DNA of 64,000 nucleotides from Antarcticirhabdus aurantiaca (GCF_009765365.1 NZ_VTOM01000018.1:62001-126000), one strand, 5' to 3'. Shown: positions 24,935-33,916, counted from the first letter of the stretch. Made by a program: numbers and translations. Notes: generated by a model from the sequence alone, not told the origin.

Positions 24935-25680
24935 GGGCGGGGCTCGTCGCGGCGCTCGACGCGGGCGGCGAACTGGTAGCCGCCGTTGCGCACCGTCTTG
25001 AACAGGCGGAACACGCCGGCATCGTTCAGCTTGCGCCGCAGCCGGCTCATGGTGACGTCGACCGAGCGGTCGAAGGGGTCGGCGGTGCGCCCGTGCAGGA
25101 GATCCATCAGGACGTCGCGCGAGAGCACCCGGCCCGGTCGGTCGAGGAAGATCATCAGGAGGTCGTATTCGGCACCGGTCAGGTCGACCTCGTTCCCCGC
25201 GGCGTCGGTGACGGAGCGGCGCTCGGGATCGACCTCGTAGTCGTCGAAGCGGTAGCGGGCCGTCGTCGGGCGGTCGGGCGCGGCGCTCGCGCCTTCCGAT
25301 CCGCCGCGGCGCAGCACGGCGCGGATGCGGGCGACGAGCTCGCGCGGGTTGAAGGGCTTGCCGAGATAGTCGTCGGCGCCGAGCTCCAGCCCGACGATGC
25401 GGTCGACGTCCTCCTTGAGGGCGGTGAGGAGGATGATCGCGATGCTCGGATTGCGCTCCTTGGTCTCGCGGCAGATGTCGAGGCCCGAGCCGTCCGGCAG
25501 CATGACGTCGAGAACGACGAGGTCGACCTCGGCGTCCGCGAGCTTGGCCTCGAAGGCTCGGCGGCTGGCGGCGAGCGAGCAGCGGAAACCCTGGCTCTCC
25601 AGGTAGCGGCCGAGGAGCTTGCCGATCTCGGGATCGTCGTCGACGACGAGGATGTGGGGCTTGTGCATCGGCTTGGGCAT
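24931..25680 (-). CDS. OmpR-family response regulator
   Basis: The product has 249 residues from ATG 25678-25680. The receiver domain carries VVDDDPE, phosphoacceptor Asp58 (VVLDVMLPDGSGLD) and the conserved Lys in LGKPFNPREL. The winged-helix DNA-binding domain shows EVDLTGAEYDLLMIFLDRPG and DVTMSRLRRKLN. It forms a two-component system with the kinase gene that follows. The upstream 205 bases are shared with a divergent periplasmic-protein gene and contain three GTTGC words (about 25752, 25770 and 25801, both orientations), possible binding sites. Confidence 0.9.
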   Translation of the reverse strand: MPKPMHKPHILVVDDDPEIGKLLGRYLESQGFRCSLAASRRAFEAKLADAEVDLVVLDVMLPDGSGLDICRETKERNPSIAIILLTALKEDVDRIVGLELGADDYLGKPFNPRELVARIRAVLRRGGSEGASAAPDRPTTARYRFDDYEVDPERRSVTDAAGNEVDLTGAEYDLLMIFLDRPGRVLSRDVLMDLLHGRTADPFDRSVDVTMSRLRRKLNDAGVFRLFKTVRNGGYQFAARVERRDEPRP

Positions 25681-25885
25681 CGGCGTTTCGGGGGCGGCTC
25701 CAGCTCTACGCGCGCGCTTGCGGGGTGAAAACGAACGAAACGTATCAATGCGTTGCCGGGGCGGGGCGCGCAACGATGCGTAACAAATCGGCTGTCCGTC
25801 GCAACCTTGCGAAATGTTCGGCGATAGAGCTGCAACCAGGACGGCCTATCCCTGTTCTCGGACCAACGGTTCAACGAGGACTGAC

Positions 25886-26776
25886 ATGCACGGACATCAC
25901 CGACACCCTTCGCGCCGTCGCCGCGCGGCATTCGCGGTCTTGCTGGCGGGCGCCGCGGCCTCGCTCATGCCGACCGGCGCGTCTTTCGCGCAGGAACCGC
26001 CGCCGCCGCCTCCGCCCGGCGCGTCCGCCGGTCCCGAAGCCGGATCGCCGCCGCGCCCGGAGCGTGGCCCGCGCGGCGAAGGCCGCGAGGGACGCCGCCA
26101 CCACGACCGCGAGCGCGGCCCGCGCGGCGGACCGGAGTTCTCGACGCTGCGCCTCGCCGAGGCCCTGGCGGGCATGGAGGTCGCGCTCGGAATCCGCTCC
26201 GACCAGATGGACGCCTGGCGCAACTTCACCGGCGCGCTCATCGCCTTCGCCGACTCCATGCGCCCGCCGATGCGCGGGCCGGGCGGCCCCGGTGGTCCGG
26301 GCGGCCCGGGCGGACCCGACGTGCCGCCCCCGGCGACTGTCGGACCGGACGGCGTGCCGAGCCCGGCGCCGGGCGCGCCCGGCGGGGACGATGCGGACGA
26401 GGCCGGCGATCCGGAAGCGCGGATCCCGCCGCTGGACCGGCTCGAGCGCTTCGCCGATCGCGCCATCCAGACGGGCGAGCGGGCCGAGCGGCTGAAGGCG
26501 GCCATCGACACGCTTCGCACCACGCTGACGCCGGAACAGGCCGAGCTCGCCACCCGCCTCGCTCGCGACTTCATGCGCGACATGCATCGCGGCGACGGTC
26601 CGAAGGGGCCGCGCGACCGCGACGACGACCGAGGCCCGCGCGGCGATCGGGATCGGGATCGTGACCGCGCCGAGCGCGGCGACCGCGACGGCGATCGGGA
26701 TCGCGACCGTGAGGAGCGCGACGACCGTGGCGATCGGGGTGACCGCGACGAGCGGGGTGGCGACCAGGATCGCTGA
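25886..26776 (+). CDS. Secreted LTxxQ-type (Spy/CpxP-like) protein with Gly-Pro and Arg-Asp low-complexity tracts
   Basis: The product has 296 residues from ATG 25886, with GAGGA five bases upstream. A basic, hydrophobic signal peptide ends near ASFA-QE (residue 35). Then come a proline run, an Arg/Gly/His-rich linker, a helical part, a GPGGPGGPGGPGG tract near 134-146, a second helical part with DTLRTTLTPEQAELATRLAR (the LTxxQ-like motif of Spy/CpxP), and about 60 final residues made almost wholly of Arg, Asp and Gly. In E. coli cpxP is divergent from cpxRA; the same layout occurs here with the OmpR-type pair. A chaperone or feedback-sensor role is inference. Confidence 0.7.
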   Translation: MHGHHRHPSRRRRAAFAVLLAGAAASLMPTGASFAQEPPPPPPPGASAGPEAGSPPRPERGPRGEGREGRRHHDRERGPRGGPEFSTLRLAEALAGMEVALGIRSDQMDAWRNFTGALIAFADSMRPPMRGPGGPGGPGGPGGPDVPPPATVGPDGVPSPAPGAPGGDDADEAGDPEARIPPLDRLERFADRAIQTGERAERLKAAIDTLRTTLTPEQAELATRLARDFMRDMHRGDGPKGPRDRDDDRGPRGDRDRDRDRAERGDRDGDRDRDREERDDRGDRGDRDERGGDQDR

Positions 26777-26810
26777 TCGCCCGCTCGGCTAAACCCAAGC
26801 GACATGAATG

Positions 26811-26840
26811 GGCCCGGTGCCGCTCGCGCGGCGCCGGGCC
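26811..26840. terminator. Hairpin after the LTxxQ-type gene
   Basis: GGCCCGG (26811-26817) pairs with CCGGGCC (26834-26840), with a GCCGC/GCGGC inner helix. TTGTGCTT follows. It lies 35 bases after the stop codon and before the MOSC gene on the same strand. Confidence 0.6.
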
Positions 26841-26885
26841 TTGTGCTTGAAGGGGCTCGGGATCGGGATGACGGGAGAGGGCGGG

Positions 26886-27434
26886 ATGACGCAGCGGGGA
26901 TCGGTGGTGGCCGTCGCCAGGGACGGGGAGCATCGCTTCGGCAAGGTGCCGCAGGATGCGATCCAACTGGTGGAGGGGCTCGGCGTCGAGGGCGACGCGC
27001 ATTTCGGGCGCACCGTCCAGCACCGCTCGCGCGTGCGCCGCGATCCGACGCAGCCGAATCTGAGGCAGGTGCACCTGATCCACGCGGAGCTGTTCGCCGA
27101 ACTGGCCGGCCGGGGCTTTTCGGTCGAGCCCGCGCAGCTCGGCGAGAACGTGACGACGCGGGGGCTGGCGCTCCTCGACCTGCCGACGGGCGCGCGGCTG
27201 AGGCTGGGCGCGGAGGCCGTGGTCGAGGTGACGGGCCTGCGCAACCCCTGCGCCCAGATCGACGCCTTTCAGGACGGGCTGATGAAGGCGCTTCTCGGCC
27301 GCTCGCCGGAGGGCGAGCTGATCCGCAAGAGCGGCGTCATGGCCGTGGTGCTGCGCGGCGGCGCGGTGCGGCCGGGCGACGCGATCGTGGTCGAGCGGCC
27401 CGAGGGGCCCTTCGCGCCGCTGCAGCCGGTCTGA
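26886..27434 (+). CDS. MOSC domain protein
   Basis: The product has 182 residues from ATG 26886, preceded by GAGAGG with a 5-base spacer; an in-frame ATG at 26868 is less well placed. LVEGLGVEGDAHFGRTVQHR, GENVTTRGLALLDLPTG and VEVTGLRNPCAQIDAF are hallmark MOSC blocks, the last with the conserved cysteine. MOSC domains bind or transfer molybdenum cofactor, sulfur or related ligands; small stand-alone forms like this (YiiM-like) act on hydroxylated bases or pterin cofactor. It converges on urtE with only six bases between stop codons. Confidence 0.85.
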   Translation: MTQRGSVVAVARDGEHRFGKVPQDAIQLVEGLGVEGDAHFGRTVQHRSRVRRDPTQPNLRQVHLIHAELFAELAGRGFSVEPAQLGENVTTRGLALLDLPTGARLRLGAEAVVEVTGLRNPCAQIDAFQDGLMKALLGRSPEGELIRKSGVMAVVLRGGAVRPGDAIVVERPEGPFAPLQPV

Positions 27435-27440
27435 GGCCGC

Positions 27441-28136
27441 TCAGACGGTGAGGTGACGGCGCACGGCCGGGTCGTCGAGGCTTTCCGCGGGGCCGGCATG
27501 GACCACCTCGCCGCGATCCATGACGTAGACCTGGTCGGCGAGCTCGCGGCAGAAGTCGAGATACTGCTCGACGAGGAGGATGGCGAGGCCGGCCTGCTCC
27601 TTCAGGGTGCGGATGGCGCGGCCGATGTCCTTGATGATCGAGGGTTGGATGCCCTCGGTCGGCTCGTCGAGAACGAGGAGGCGCGGACGCGTGACGAGTG
27701 CGCGGCCGATGGCGAGCTGCTGCTGCTGGCCGCCCGACAGGTCGCCGCCGCGCCGGCCGAGCATGTCGGCGAGCACCGGAAACATCTCGAAGACGTAAGG
27801 AGGGATGGTGCGGTCCTTCGGCTTCAAGGGCGCGAAGCCGGTCTGGAGGTTCTCCTTGACGGTGAGGAGCGGGAAGATCTCGCGCCCCTGCGGCACGAAG
27901 CCGATGCCGCGCCGGGCCCGCGCATAGGGCGCCTCGCGCTTCAGATCCTGGCCGTCGAGGGTGATGGTGCCGCCGCGGATCGGCTGCTGGCCGACCACGG
28001 CGCGCATCAGCGACGTCTTGCCGACGCCGTTGCGCCCGAGGACGCAGGTGATCTGGCCGGGCTTGGCCTCGATGGACACCCCGCGCAGCGCCTGGGCCGC
28101 GCCGTAGAAGAGGTCGACATTGGTGGCGCTCAGCAT
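27441..28136 (-). CDS. urtE: Urea ABC transporter, ATP-binding protein UrtE
   Basis: The product has 231 residues. Walker A GRNGVGKTS, signature LSGGQQQQLAIGRALV and Walker B LLVLDEPTEGIQPS (with IIKDIG after it, typical of UrtE and LivF) are intact. It powers urea import with UrtD. It is the last gene of the urt operon, ten bases after an unknown membrane-anchored gene. No urease genes follow within the window. Confidence 0.93.
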   Translation of the reverse strand: MLSATNVDLFYGAAQALRGVSIEAKPGQITCVLGRNGVGKTSLMRAVVGQQPIRGGTITLDGQDLKREAPYARARRGIGFVPQGREIFPLLTVKENLQTGFAPLKPKDRTIPPYVFEMFPVLADMLGRRGGDLSGGQQQQLAIGRALVTRPRLLVLDEPTEGIQPSIIKDIGRAIRTLKEQAGLAILLVEQYLDFCRELADQVYVMDRGEVVHAGPAESLDDPAVRRHLTV

Positions 28137-28146
28137 AGGGCTTCCT

Positions 28147-28686
28147 TCAGCGGGTAGGGTCGGCGCCTGCGTCCGGCACCAGCGTATTGCGCAGGCGGCG
28201 CAGGGCGTCCGCCTGGGCGGGCGCTTCCACGGCCGGCCGCGACAGAGAGGCGGCGACCTCGACGAGCTGCGCCCGTTCCTCAGCCCCGAGCCGGTTCCTG
28301 AAGAGCGGTGCGAGACGCCGTTGGACTTCGTTGACGTCCACGACTTCCCGGCAGGCCCAGCGCGCGAAGGTGATGGCCTCCTCCGGCTCCTCCTCCTCCG
28401 CCACGTCGCGCAGCCATCGAGCGATGATGGCCTCGTCCTCGCGCGTCATGGGACGCCCGGCCTCGACCAGCGAGACGAGCATCACGGCGGCGCCGAGTCG
28501 CGGGTCGTCGATACCGGTCAGTGTCGAGCCTTCCACCTTACGGCGAAAACGGGCCCGGTTGATCTTGCCGCGCAGGCGCCCGGCGGCATCGCCGATCTCG
28601 CCGGCGACCTCCGCCACCGCCTTCATCCGCCAGTACCAGAAGGCCGCCGCGGCGACGATGCCGACGATCGCGATCAGGATGTGCAT
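28147..28686 (-). CDS. Membrane-anchored hypothetical protein inside the urt operon
   Basis: The product has 179 residues from ATG 28684-28686, with an AGGGAG site upstream. One N-terminal membrane segment (ILIAIVGIVAAAAFWYW) is followed by a helical, charged cytoplasmic body with AAVMLVSLVEAGRPMTREDE, which recalls the TerB-like helical fold. I do not recognise a named family. It lies between urtD and urtE, whose products form the ATPase pair, so an accessory or regulatory role in urea uptake is plausible. Its codon use looks like its neighbours. An in-frame start at 28773 has no ribosome site. Confidence 0.65.
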   Translation of the reverse strand: MHILIAIVGIVAAAAFWYWRMKAVAEVAGEIGDAAGRLRGKINRARFRRKVEGSTLTGIDDPRLGAAVMLVSLVEAGRPMTREDEAIIARWLRDVAEEEEPEEAITFARWACREVVDVNEVQRRLAPLFRNRLGAEERAQLVEVAASLSRPAVEAPAQADALRRLRNTLVPDAGADPTR

Positions 28687-28780
28687 GAGCGGCTCCCTTT
28701 CCTCATCCTGTAACCGGAAGTTGAAATCGGAAGAATTCGGCAATCCCGTGGCCGGCTGAGCGTCGAGCCTCATCCGGCCC

Positions 28781-29632
28781 TCATCGGCCGAGATAGACCT
28801 CGACCACCCGCGGGTCGGCCGAGACGTGGTCGAGGGTGCCTTCGGAGAGGACGGAGCCTTCGTGAAGGCAGGTGACCTTGACGCCGAGCTCGCGCACGAA
28901 GTGCATGTCGTGCTCGACGACGACGACCGAGCGTGTCTCGGCGATCTCGCGCAGGAGCCGCGCGGTCTCGGCGGTCTCCGCGTCGGTCATGCCGGCGACG
29001 GGCTCGTCGACGAGGAGGAGCTCCGGGTCCTGGGCGAGGAGCATGCCGATCTCCAGCCACTGCTTCTGGCCGTGGGAGAGGTCGGCGGCGAGGCGGTGGC
29101 GCTTGTCGGTCAGACGGGTGGTCGCGAGGATCGCCTCGATCTTGGCGGCTTCCTCGACGGTCCGCTTGTGGCGCAGCGCCGAGAAGACCGAGCGCGAGCC
29201 GGCGAGCGACAGGCGCAGGTTCTCATCGACGTCGAGGCTCTCGAACACGGTCGGCTTCTGGAACTTGCGGCCGATGCCCAGACTCGCGATCGCCGCCTCG
29301 TCGTGGCGGGTGAGGTCGACGTCGCCGCGGAAGAAGACCTCGCCGGAATCGGGCTTGGTCTTGCCGGTGATGATGTCCATCATCGTTGTCTTGCCCGCGC
29401 CGTTCGGGCCGATGATGGCGCGCATCTCGCCCTTCTGGAGGACGAGCGAGAGCTTGTTGATGGCCTTGAAGCCGTCGAAGCTCTTCGTGACGCCGTCGAG
29501 GTAGAGGAGCGTTTCGCGGCGGGCACCGTCGGCCGTTTGCTTGGCGCGCCGCTCCAGGGCGCGCTGTGTGGCGTAAGGGTGGGGCGAGACGAAGGGCTCG
29601 GCCGGGCCGGGCTCGATGGGCTGCTGCATCAT
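28781..29632 (-). CDS. urtD: Urea ABC transporter, ATP-binding protein UrtD
   Basis: The product has 283 residues. The first 40 are variable and Pro/Arg-rich. Then LLYLDGVTKSFDGFKAINKL, Walker A GPNGAGKTT, the Q-loop region GIGRKFQKPTVFESLDV, signature LSHGQKQWLEIGMLLAQ (characteristic of UrtD) and LLLVDEPVAGMTDAET follow. It pairs with UrtE. Two consecutive ATG codons (29627-29632) begin the gene. It starts five bases after urtC. Confidence 0.92.
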   Translation of the reverse strand: MMQQPIEPGPAEPFVSPHPYATQRALERRAKQTADGARRETLLYLDGVTKSFDGFKAINKLSLVLQKGEMRAIIGPNGAGKTTMMDIITGKTKPDSGEVFFRGDVDLTRHDEAAIASLGIGRKFQKPTVFESLDVDENLRLSLAGSRSVFSALRHKRTVEEAAKIEAILATTRLTDKRHRLAADLSHGQKQWLEIGMLLAQDPELLLVDEPVAGMTDAETAETARLLREIAETRSVVVVEHDMHFVRELGVKVTCLHEGSVLSEGTLDHVSADPRVVEVYLGR

Positions 29633-29637
29633 GGCGG

Positions 29638-30819
29638 TCACTCGGCGGGGCTCGGCAGGTCTCCGGGGCTTTGCGGCGGCGCGGCGGGCGGGGCGCCGGC
29701 GCCGCGCTCGGCGGCGCGGGAGGCCTTGAGGCGCTCGCGCCAGCCCGTCCAGCCGTGGTCGATCGTGCCGATGATGCCGCGGGGCAGGAACAGGGTAACG
29801 AAGACGAAGAGCCCGCCGAGGACGAAGAGCCAAGTGTCGGGTGCGACGGCGGTGAAATAGCTCTTGGAGGAGGCCACCAAGAGGGCGCCGACCACGGGAC
29901 CGAGGATGGTGCCGCGCCCGCCGATGGCGGCCCAGACGACGACCTCGATCGAGTTCACCGGCGCGAACTCGCCGGGATTGATGATGCCGACCTGCGGCAC
30001 GTAGAGGGCGCCGGCGATGCCCGCCATGACGGCCGAGACGGTGAAGGCGAAGAGCTTCACGTATTCCGGACGCCAGCCGATGAAACGCGTGCGGCTCTCG
30101 GCGTCGCGCACGGCCGTCATCAGGCTCCCGAGCTTGGAGCGGGTGACCGCGCCGACGAGGAGGACGCCGAGGGCGAGGGCCACGCAGCTCGCGGCGAAGA
30201 GCGCGGCGCGGGTGGTGCCGGCCTGGATGGGGAAGCCGAGGATGTCCTTGAAGTCGGTGAGGCCGTTATTGCCGCCGAAGCCCATGTCGTTCCGGAAGAA
30301 GGCGAGGAGGAGGGCGTAGGTGAGGGCCTGCGTGATGATCGAAAGGTAGACGCCGGTGACGCGTGAGCGAAAGGCGAACCAGCCGAAGACGAAGGCGAGA
30401 AGGCCGGGCACGAGCACGACCATCAGGGCGGCGAACCAGAACTGGTCGAAGCCGTGCCAGAACCAGGGCAGCTCTCCCCAGTTGAGGAAGACCATGAAGT
30501 CGGGCAGCACCGGATTGCCGTAGACGCCGCGCGGGCCGATCTGGCGCATGAGGTACATGCCCATCGCGTAGCCGCCGAGGGCGAAGAAGGCGCCGTGGCC
30601 GAGGCTGAGAATGCCGACATGGCCCCAGACGAGGTCGAGCGCGAGCGCGAGCAGCGCGTAGCACACGTACTTGCCGAGCAGCGGCACGATGTGGCTCGGC
30701 ACGTGCAGCGGGTGGTCGGCCGGAAGCCAGAGGTTGGAGAGCGGAACGAGGACGGCGGCCGCCAGGAGCGCGGCGACGAGCAGCCAGACGCGGGGGCCGA
30801 GGAAGCGGGCGAGGATCAT
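29638..30819 (-). CDS. urtC: Urea ABC transporter, permease UrtC
   Basis: The product has 393 residues with about ten membrane segments. LDLVWGHVGILSLGHGAFFALGG and SIEVVVWAAIGGRGTILGP identify the LivM-like urea permease. The central loop NPVLPDFMVFLNWGELPWFW is typical of UrtC and absent from LivM. The start ATG 30817-30819 overlaps the urtB stop (ATGA), so the two permeases are translated together. Confidence 0.93.
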   Translation of the reverse strand: MILARFLGPRVWLLVAALLAAAVLVPLSNLWLPADHPLHVPSHIVPLLGKYVCYALLALALDLVWGHVGILSLGHGAFFALGGYAMGMYLMRQIGPRGVYGNPVLPDFMVFLNWGELPWFWHGFDQFWFAALMVVLVPGLLAFVFGWFAFRSRVTGVYLSIITQALTYALLLAFFRNDMGFGGNNGLTDFKDILGFPIQAGTTRAALFAASCVALALGVLLVGAVTRSKLGSLMTAVRDAESRTRFIGWRPEYVKLFAFTVSAVMAGIAGALYVPQVGIINPGEFAPVNSIEVVVWAAIGGRGTILGPVVGALLVASSKSYFTAVAPDTWLFVLGGLFVFVTLFLPRGIIGTIDHGWTGWRERLKASRAAERGAGAPPAAPPQSPGDLPSPAE

Positions 30820-32438
30820 GCGTCGACGAAGCGTCCCTTCTGGGCGAAGAGGCCGCGGGGCCGCTTCTGGATGAAGAGGATGATGAGGACGAGCACCACG
30901 ATCTTGCCCAGCACCGCGCCGGCATAGGGTTCGAGGAACTTGTTGACGATGCCCAGCGTCATGGCGCCGACGAGCGTACCCCAGAGGTTTCCGACGCCGC
31001 CGAAGACCACCACCATGAAGCTGTCGATGATGTAGCTGCCGCCGAGGTCGGGCGAGACGTTGTCGATCTGGGAGAGCGCGACGCCGGCGATGCCCGCGAT
31101 GCCGGATCCGAGCGCGAAGGTCATGGCGTCGACGAAGGGCGTGCGGATGCCCATGGCGGAGGCCATCTTCCGGTTCTGCGTGACGGCGCGCATCTGGAGG
31201 CCCATGGGCGTGCGGTTCAGCGCGAAGAGAAGCGCGGCGAAGACGGTCAGCGCGAAGACGATGATCCAGAGTCGGTTCCAGGTGATCGCCATCTGGCCGA
31301 ACTGGAAGGCGCCGGACATCCAGTCGGGATTGCCGACCTCGCGGTTGGTCGGCCCGAAGATCGTGCGCACCAGCTGCTGGAGGATGAGCGAGACGCCGAA
31401 GGTGGCGAGCAGCGTTTCCAGCGGCCGGCCGTACAGGAAGCGGATGAGGCCGCGCTCCATGACGAGGCCGACCGAGCCCGAGACGAGGAAGGCGAGGGGC
31501 AGCGCGATGGCGAGCGACCACTCGAAGAGCCAGGGCACCTGCGTCCGGATCGCCTCCTGGACGACGAAGGTCGTGTAGGCGCCGAGCATGACCATCTCGC
31601 CGTGCGCCATGTTGATGACGCCCATGACGCCGAAGGTGATGGCGAGGCCGATGGCGGCGAGAAGAAGCACCGAGCCGAGCGAGAGGCCGTACCAGATGTT
31701 CTGGGCCTGACCCCAGAGGGCGATGGTCTGCTCGATCTGGGCGGCACCCCTGGCGGCGGCCTCCTGCGCCTCGCCGGCGGGAGCCGCGGCCGCGAAGGCG
31801 GTCAGCGCGTTGAGGGCCGGCCGGTCACCGCGGGCCGTGAGTGTCGTAACGGCTGCTTCCTTGTCGGCGCCCGGCCGGTCGGACTTCAGGATCGCGGCGG
31901 CGCGGGCCTGTTCCATGACGGCGCGCACGTTGGCGTCGGTCTCGGCGGCCAGCGCCGCGTCGAGGACATCGATGCCCTCCGGATCGGCGGCGGCGAAGAG
32001 GTTCTCGGCGGCACGGCGGCGCATGGCCGGATCGTCGGCGCGCAGCGTCAGACCGGCCAGCGCATCGTCGACGGCGGTGCGGATCGAGTTCTTGATGCGG
32101 ATCTTGTTGAGCTGGTCCTTTGGCGCCGTGCCGGCATCCGCGCCGGTGACGGGGTCGAGGAGGGGCGTCGGCTCGGCGCCGGAGGTCGCGATGAAGACGG
32201 CCTCGTCGCCGTCGCGCCAGACGAGCTGGCCGGCCGCGAGGGCGCGCAACGGACGTTCGGCGGCCGGGTCGCCGGTGGCGGCGAGCTCGGCGATCACGGC
32301 CTCGGTATCGGGAAAGGAGATCTTGCCGCCGAGCTTGGCGACGATGGCGGCGATGTCCGGTCCTTGCGCGTGAGCCGGTGCGGCGAGGGCCAGCGCGGCG
32401 AGAAGGAGCGCGAGGCAGAGGCGAAGCTGGCGGAGCAT
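30816..32438 (-). CDS. urtB: Urea ABC transporter, permease UrtB
   Basis: The product has 540 residues. It begins with a signal-like segment (LALLLAALALAAPAHAQ) and a 200-residue extracytoplasmic domain, followed by a LivH-like permease (AIGLAITFGVMGVINMAHGE, LATFGVSLILQQLVRTIFGP, MGIRTPFVDAMTFALGSGIAG). The long N-terminal domain is a known trait of UrtB compared with LivH. It carries urea across the membrane with UrtC. It is separated from urtA by two stable hairpins. Confidence 0.93.
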   Translation of the reverse strand: MLRQLRLCLALLLAALALAAPAHAQGPDIAAIVAKLGGKISFPDTEAVIAELAATGDPAAERPLRALAAGQLVWRDGDEAVFIATSGAEPTPLLDPVTGADAGTAPKDQLNKIRIKNSIRTAVDDALAGLTLRADDPAMRRRAAENLFAAADPEGIDVLDAALAAETDANVRAVMEQARAAAILKSDRPGADKEAAVTTLTARGDRPALNALTAFAAAAPAGEAQEAAARGAAQIEQTIALWGQAQNIWYGLSLGSVLLLAAIGLAITFGVMGVINMAHGEMVMLGAYTTFVVQEAIRTQVPWLFEWSLAIALPLAFLVSGSVGLVMERGLIRFLYGRPLETLLATFGVSLILQQLVRTIFGPTNREVGNPDWMSGAFQFGQMAITWNRLWIIVFALTVFAALLFALNRTPMGLQMRAVTQNRKMASAMGIRTPFVDAMTFALGSGIAGIAGVALSQIDNVSPDLGGSYIIDSFMVVVFGGVGNLWGTLVGAMTLGIVNKFLEPYAGAVLGKIVVLVLIILFIQKRPRGLFAQKGRFVDA

Positions 32439-32469
32439 GCCGCATCCTTGGAAAGAGCGTCGGGTGGAC

Positions 32470-32579
32470 GGGCGCGGCCGCGTGCCCGGCGGCCGCGCCC
32501 TGAGCCGGCCGGTCCGAAGGGAGGTCGGACGGGCCGGCGCGACGTCGAAGGGCGAGCGCCCGGCGCGGCGGCCGGGCGC
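32470..32579. terminator. Two GC hairpins between urtA and urtB
   Basis: The first is a 12-bp perfect stem with a 7-base loop (32470-32481 with 32489-32500). The second is an 8-bp stem (GCGCCCGG 32556-32563 with CCGGGCGC 32572-32579). No T-run follows. Placed just after the binding-protein gene, they probably slow 3' decay or partly terminate transcription so that urtA is made in excess. Confidence 0.6.
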
Positions 32580-32590
32580 GGGCTGTCGCG

Positions 32591-33916
32591 TCAGTTCGAG
32601 GTGGCCGGGGCGGTGGCGCCGCCGCAGGTCTTGGTCTCGGTGTTGTAGTTTCCGCAGTTGACCGGGTCGGTCCAGTCGGCGGTGAGCATCTTCGATTCCG
32701 GCAGGAAATCCGACCAGGCATCGCCCTCGACGAGGCCGTCGGTCTCGTAGACCACGTCGAACTGGCCTTCCGCGTTGATCTCGCCGATCAGCACGGGCTT
32801 GGTGATGTGGTGGTTCGGGAGCATCTTGGAGATGCCGCCGGTGAGGTTCGGAACCTCGATGCCGGGCAGGGCCGCGATCACGGCGTCCGGATCGGTGGTG
32901 CCGGCCTTCTCGACCGCCTTCACCCACATGTTGAAGCCGATGTAGTGGGCTTCCATCGGGTCGTTGGTGACGCGCTTGTCGTTCTTGATGAAGGCGTGCC
33001 ACTTGTCGATGAACGCCTTGTTCTCCGGCGTGTCGACCGACATGAAGTAGTTCCAGGCGGCGAGGTGGCCGACGAGCGGGGCGGTGTCGATGCCGGCCAG
33101 CTCCTCCTCGCCGACCGAGAAGGCGACGACGGGGATGTCGGTGGCGGCCACGCCCTGGTTGCCGAGCTCCTTGTAGAAAGGCACGTTCGCATCGCCGTTC
33201 ACGGTGGAGACCACCGCGGTCTTCTTGCCGGCCGAGCCGAACTCCTTGATCGCGGCGACCTCGGTCTGCCAGTCGGAGAAGCCGAAGGGCGTGTAGTTGA
33301 CCCTGATGTCCTCGGGGGCGACGCCCTTGGACTGCAGGTAGGCTTCGAGGATCTTGTTGGTGGTGCGCGGGTAGACGTAGTCGGTGCCCTCGAGCACCCA
33401 GCGCTCGACGCCCTCTTCCATCAGGTAGTCGACGGCGGGGATCGCCTGCTGGTTCGGCGCGGCACCGGTGTAGAAGATGTTCTTCGAGGACTCTTCGCCC
33501 TCGTACTGCACCGGATAGAACACGACCGTGTTCAGCTCTTCGGCGACCGGCAGGATCGATTTCCGCGAGACCGAGGTCCAGCAGCAGAACACGACGTCGA
33601 CCTTGTCGGAGGAGACGAGGGTGCGCATCTGCTCGGCGAAGAGCGGCCAGTCGGAGGCGGGGTCGACGACCACCGGCTCCAGCGGCCGGCCGAGGAGGCC
33701 GCCCTTGGCGTTCTGCTCCTCGATGAGCATCAGCATGACGTCCTTGAGGGTCGTCTCGGAGATGGCCATCGTGCCCGAGAGCGAGTGAAGGACGCCGACC
33801 TTGATCGGCTCGCCGGTCGGCTTGGCCGCGTCCTGCGCGAGCGCGCCGGACAGCGTGGTGGACGCGACCATCAGCGCCGCGACCGCGCTCCTGATCCATT
33901 GAGTGGGCTTGAACAT
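32591..33916 (-). CDS. urtA: Urea ABC transporter, substrate-binding protein
   Basis: The product has 441 residues. A Sec signal peptide ends near SGALAQ (residue 28). The mature protein begins PIKVGVLHSLSGTMAISETT and has VFCCWTSVSRKSILPVAEEL and FYPVQYEGEESSKNIFYTGA, which define UrtA against other Liv-type binding proteins. It captures urea in the periplasm. It is the first gene of urtABCD-orf-urtE; the promoter should lie in 33917-34080, but I see no clear -35/-10 pair there. Confidence 0.95.
   Translation of the reverse strand: MFKPTQWIRSAVAALMVASTTLSGALAQDAAKPTGEPIKVGVLHSLSGTMAISETTLKDVMLMLIEEQNAKGGLLGRPLEPVVVDPASDWPLFAEQMRTLVSSDKVDVVFCCWTSVSRKSILPVAEELNTVVFYPVQYEGEESSKNIFYTGAAPNQQAIPAVDYLMEEGVERWVLEGTDYVYPRTTNKILEAYLQSKGVAPEDIRVNYTPFGFSDWQTEVAAIKEFGSAGKKTAVVSTVNGDANVPFYKELGNQGVAATDIPVVAFSVGEEELAGIDTAPLVGHLAAWNYFMSVDTPENKAFIDKWHAFIKNDKRVTNDPMEAHYIGFNMWVKAVEKAGTTDPDAVIAALPGIEVPNLTGGISKMLPNHHITKPVLIGEINAEGQFDVVYETDGLVEGDAWSDFLPESKMLTADWTDPVNCGNYNTETKTCGGATAPATSN

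Noticed and set aside
26640-26776. Short direct repeats in DNA (GATCGGGATCGG-like) suggestive of a CRISPR or tandem array
   Set aside because: They are the codons of the Arg/Asp tail of the secreted protein, in frame and without spacers.
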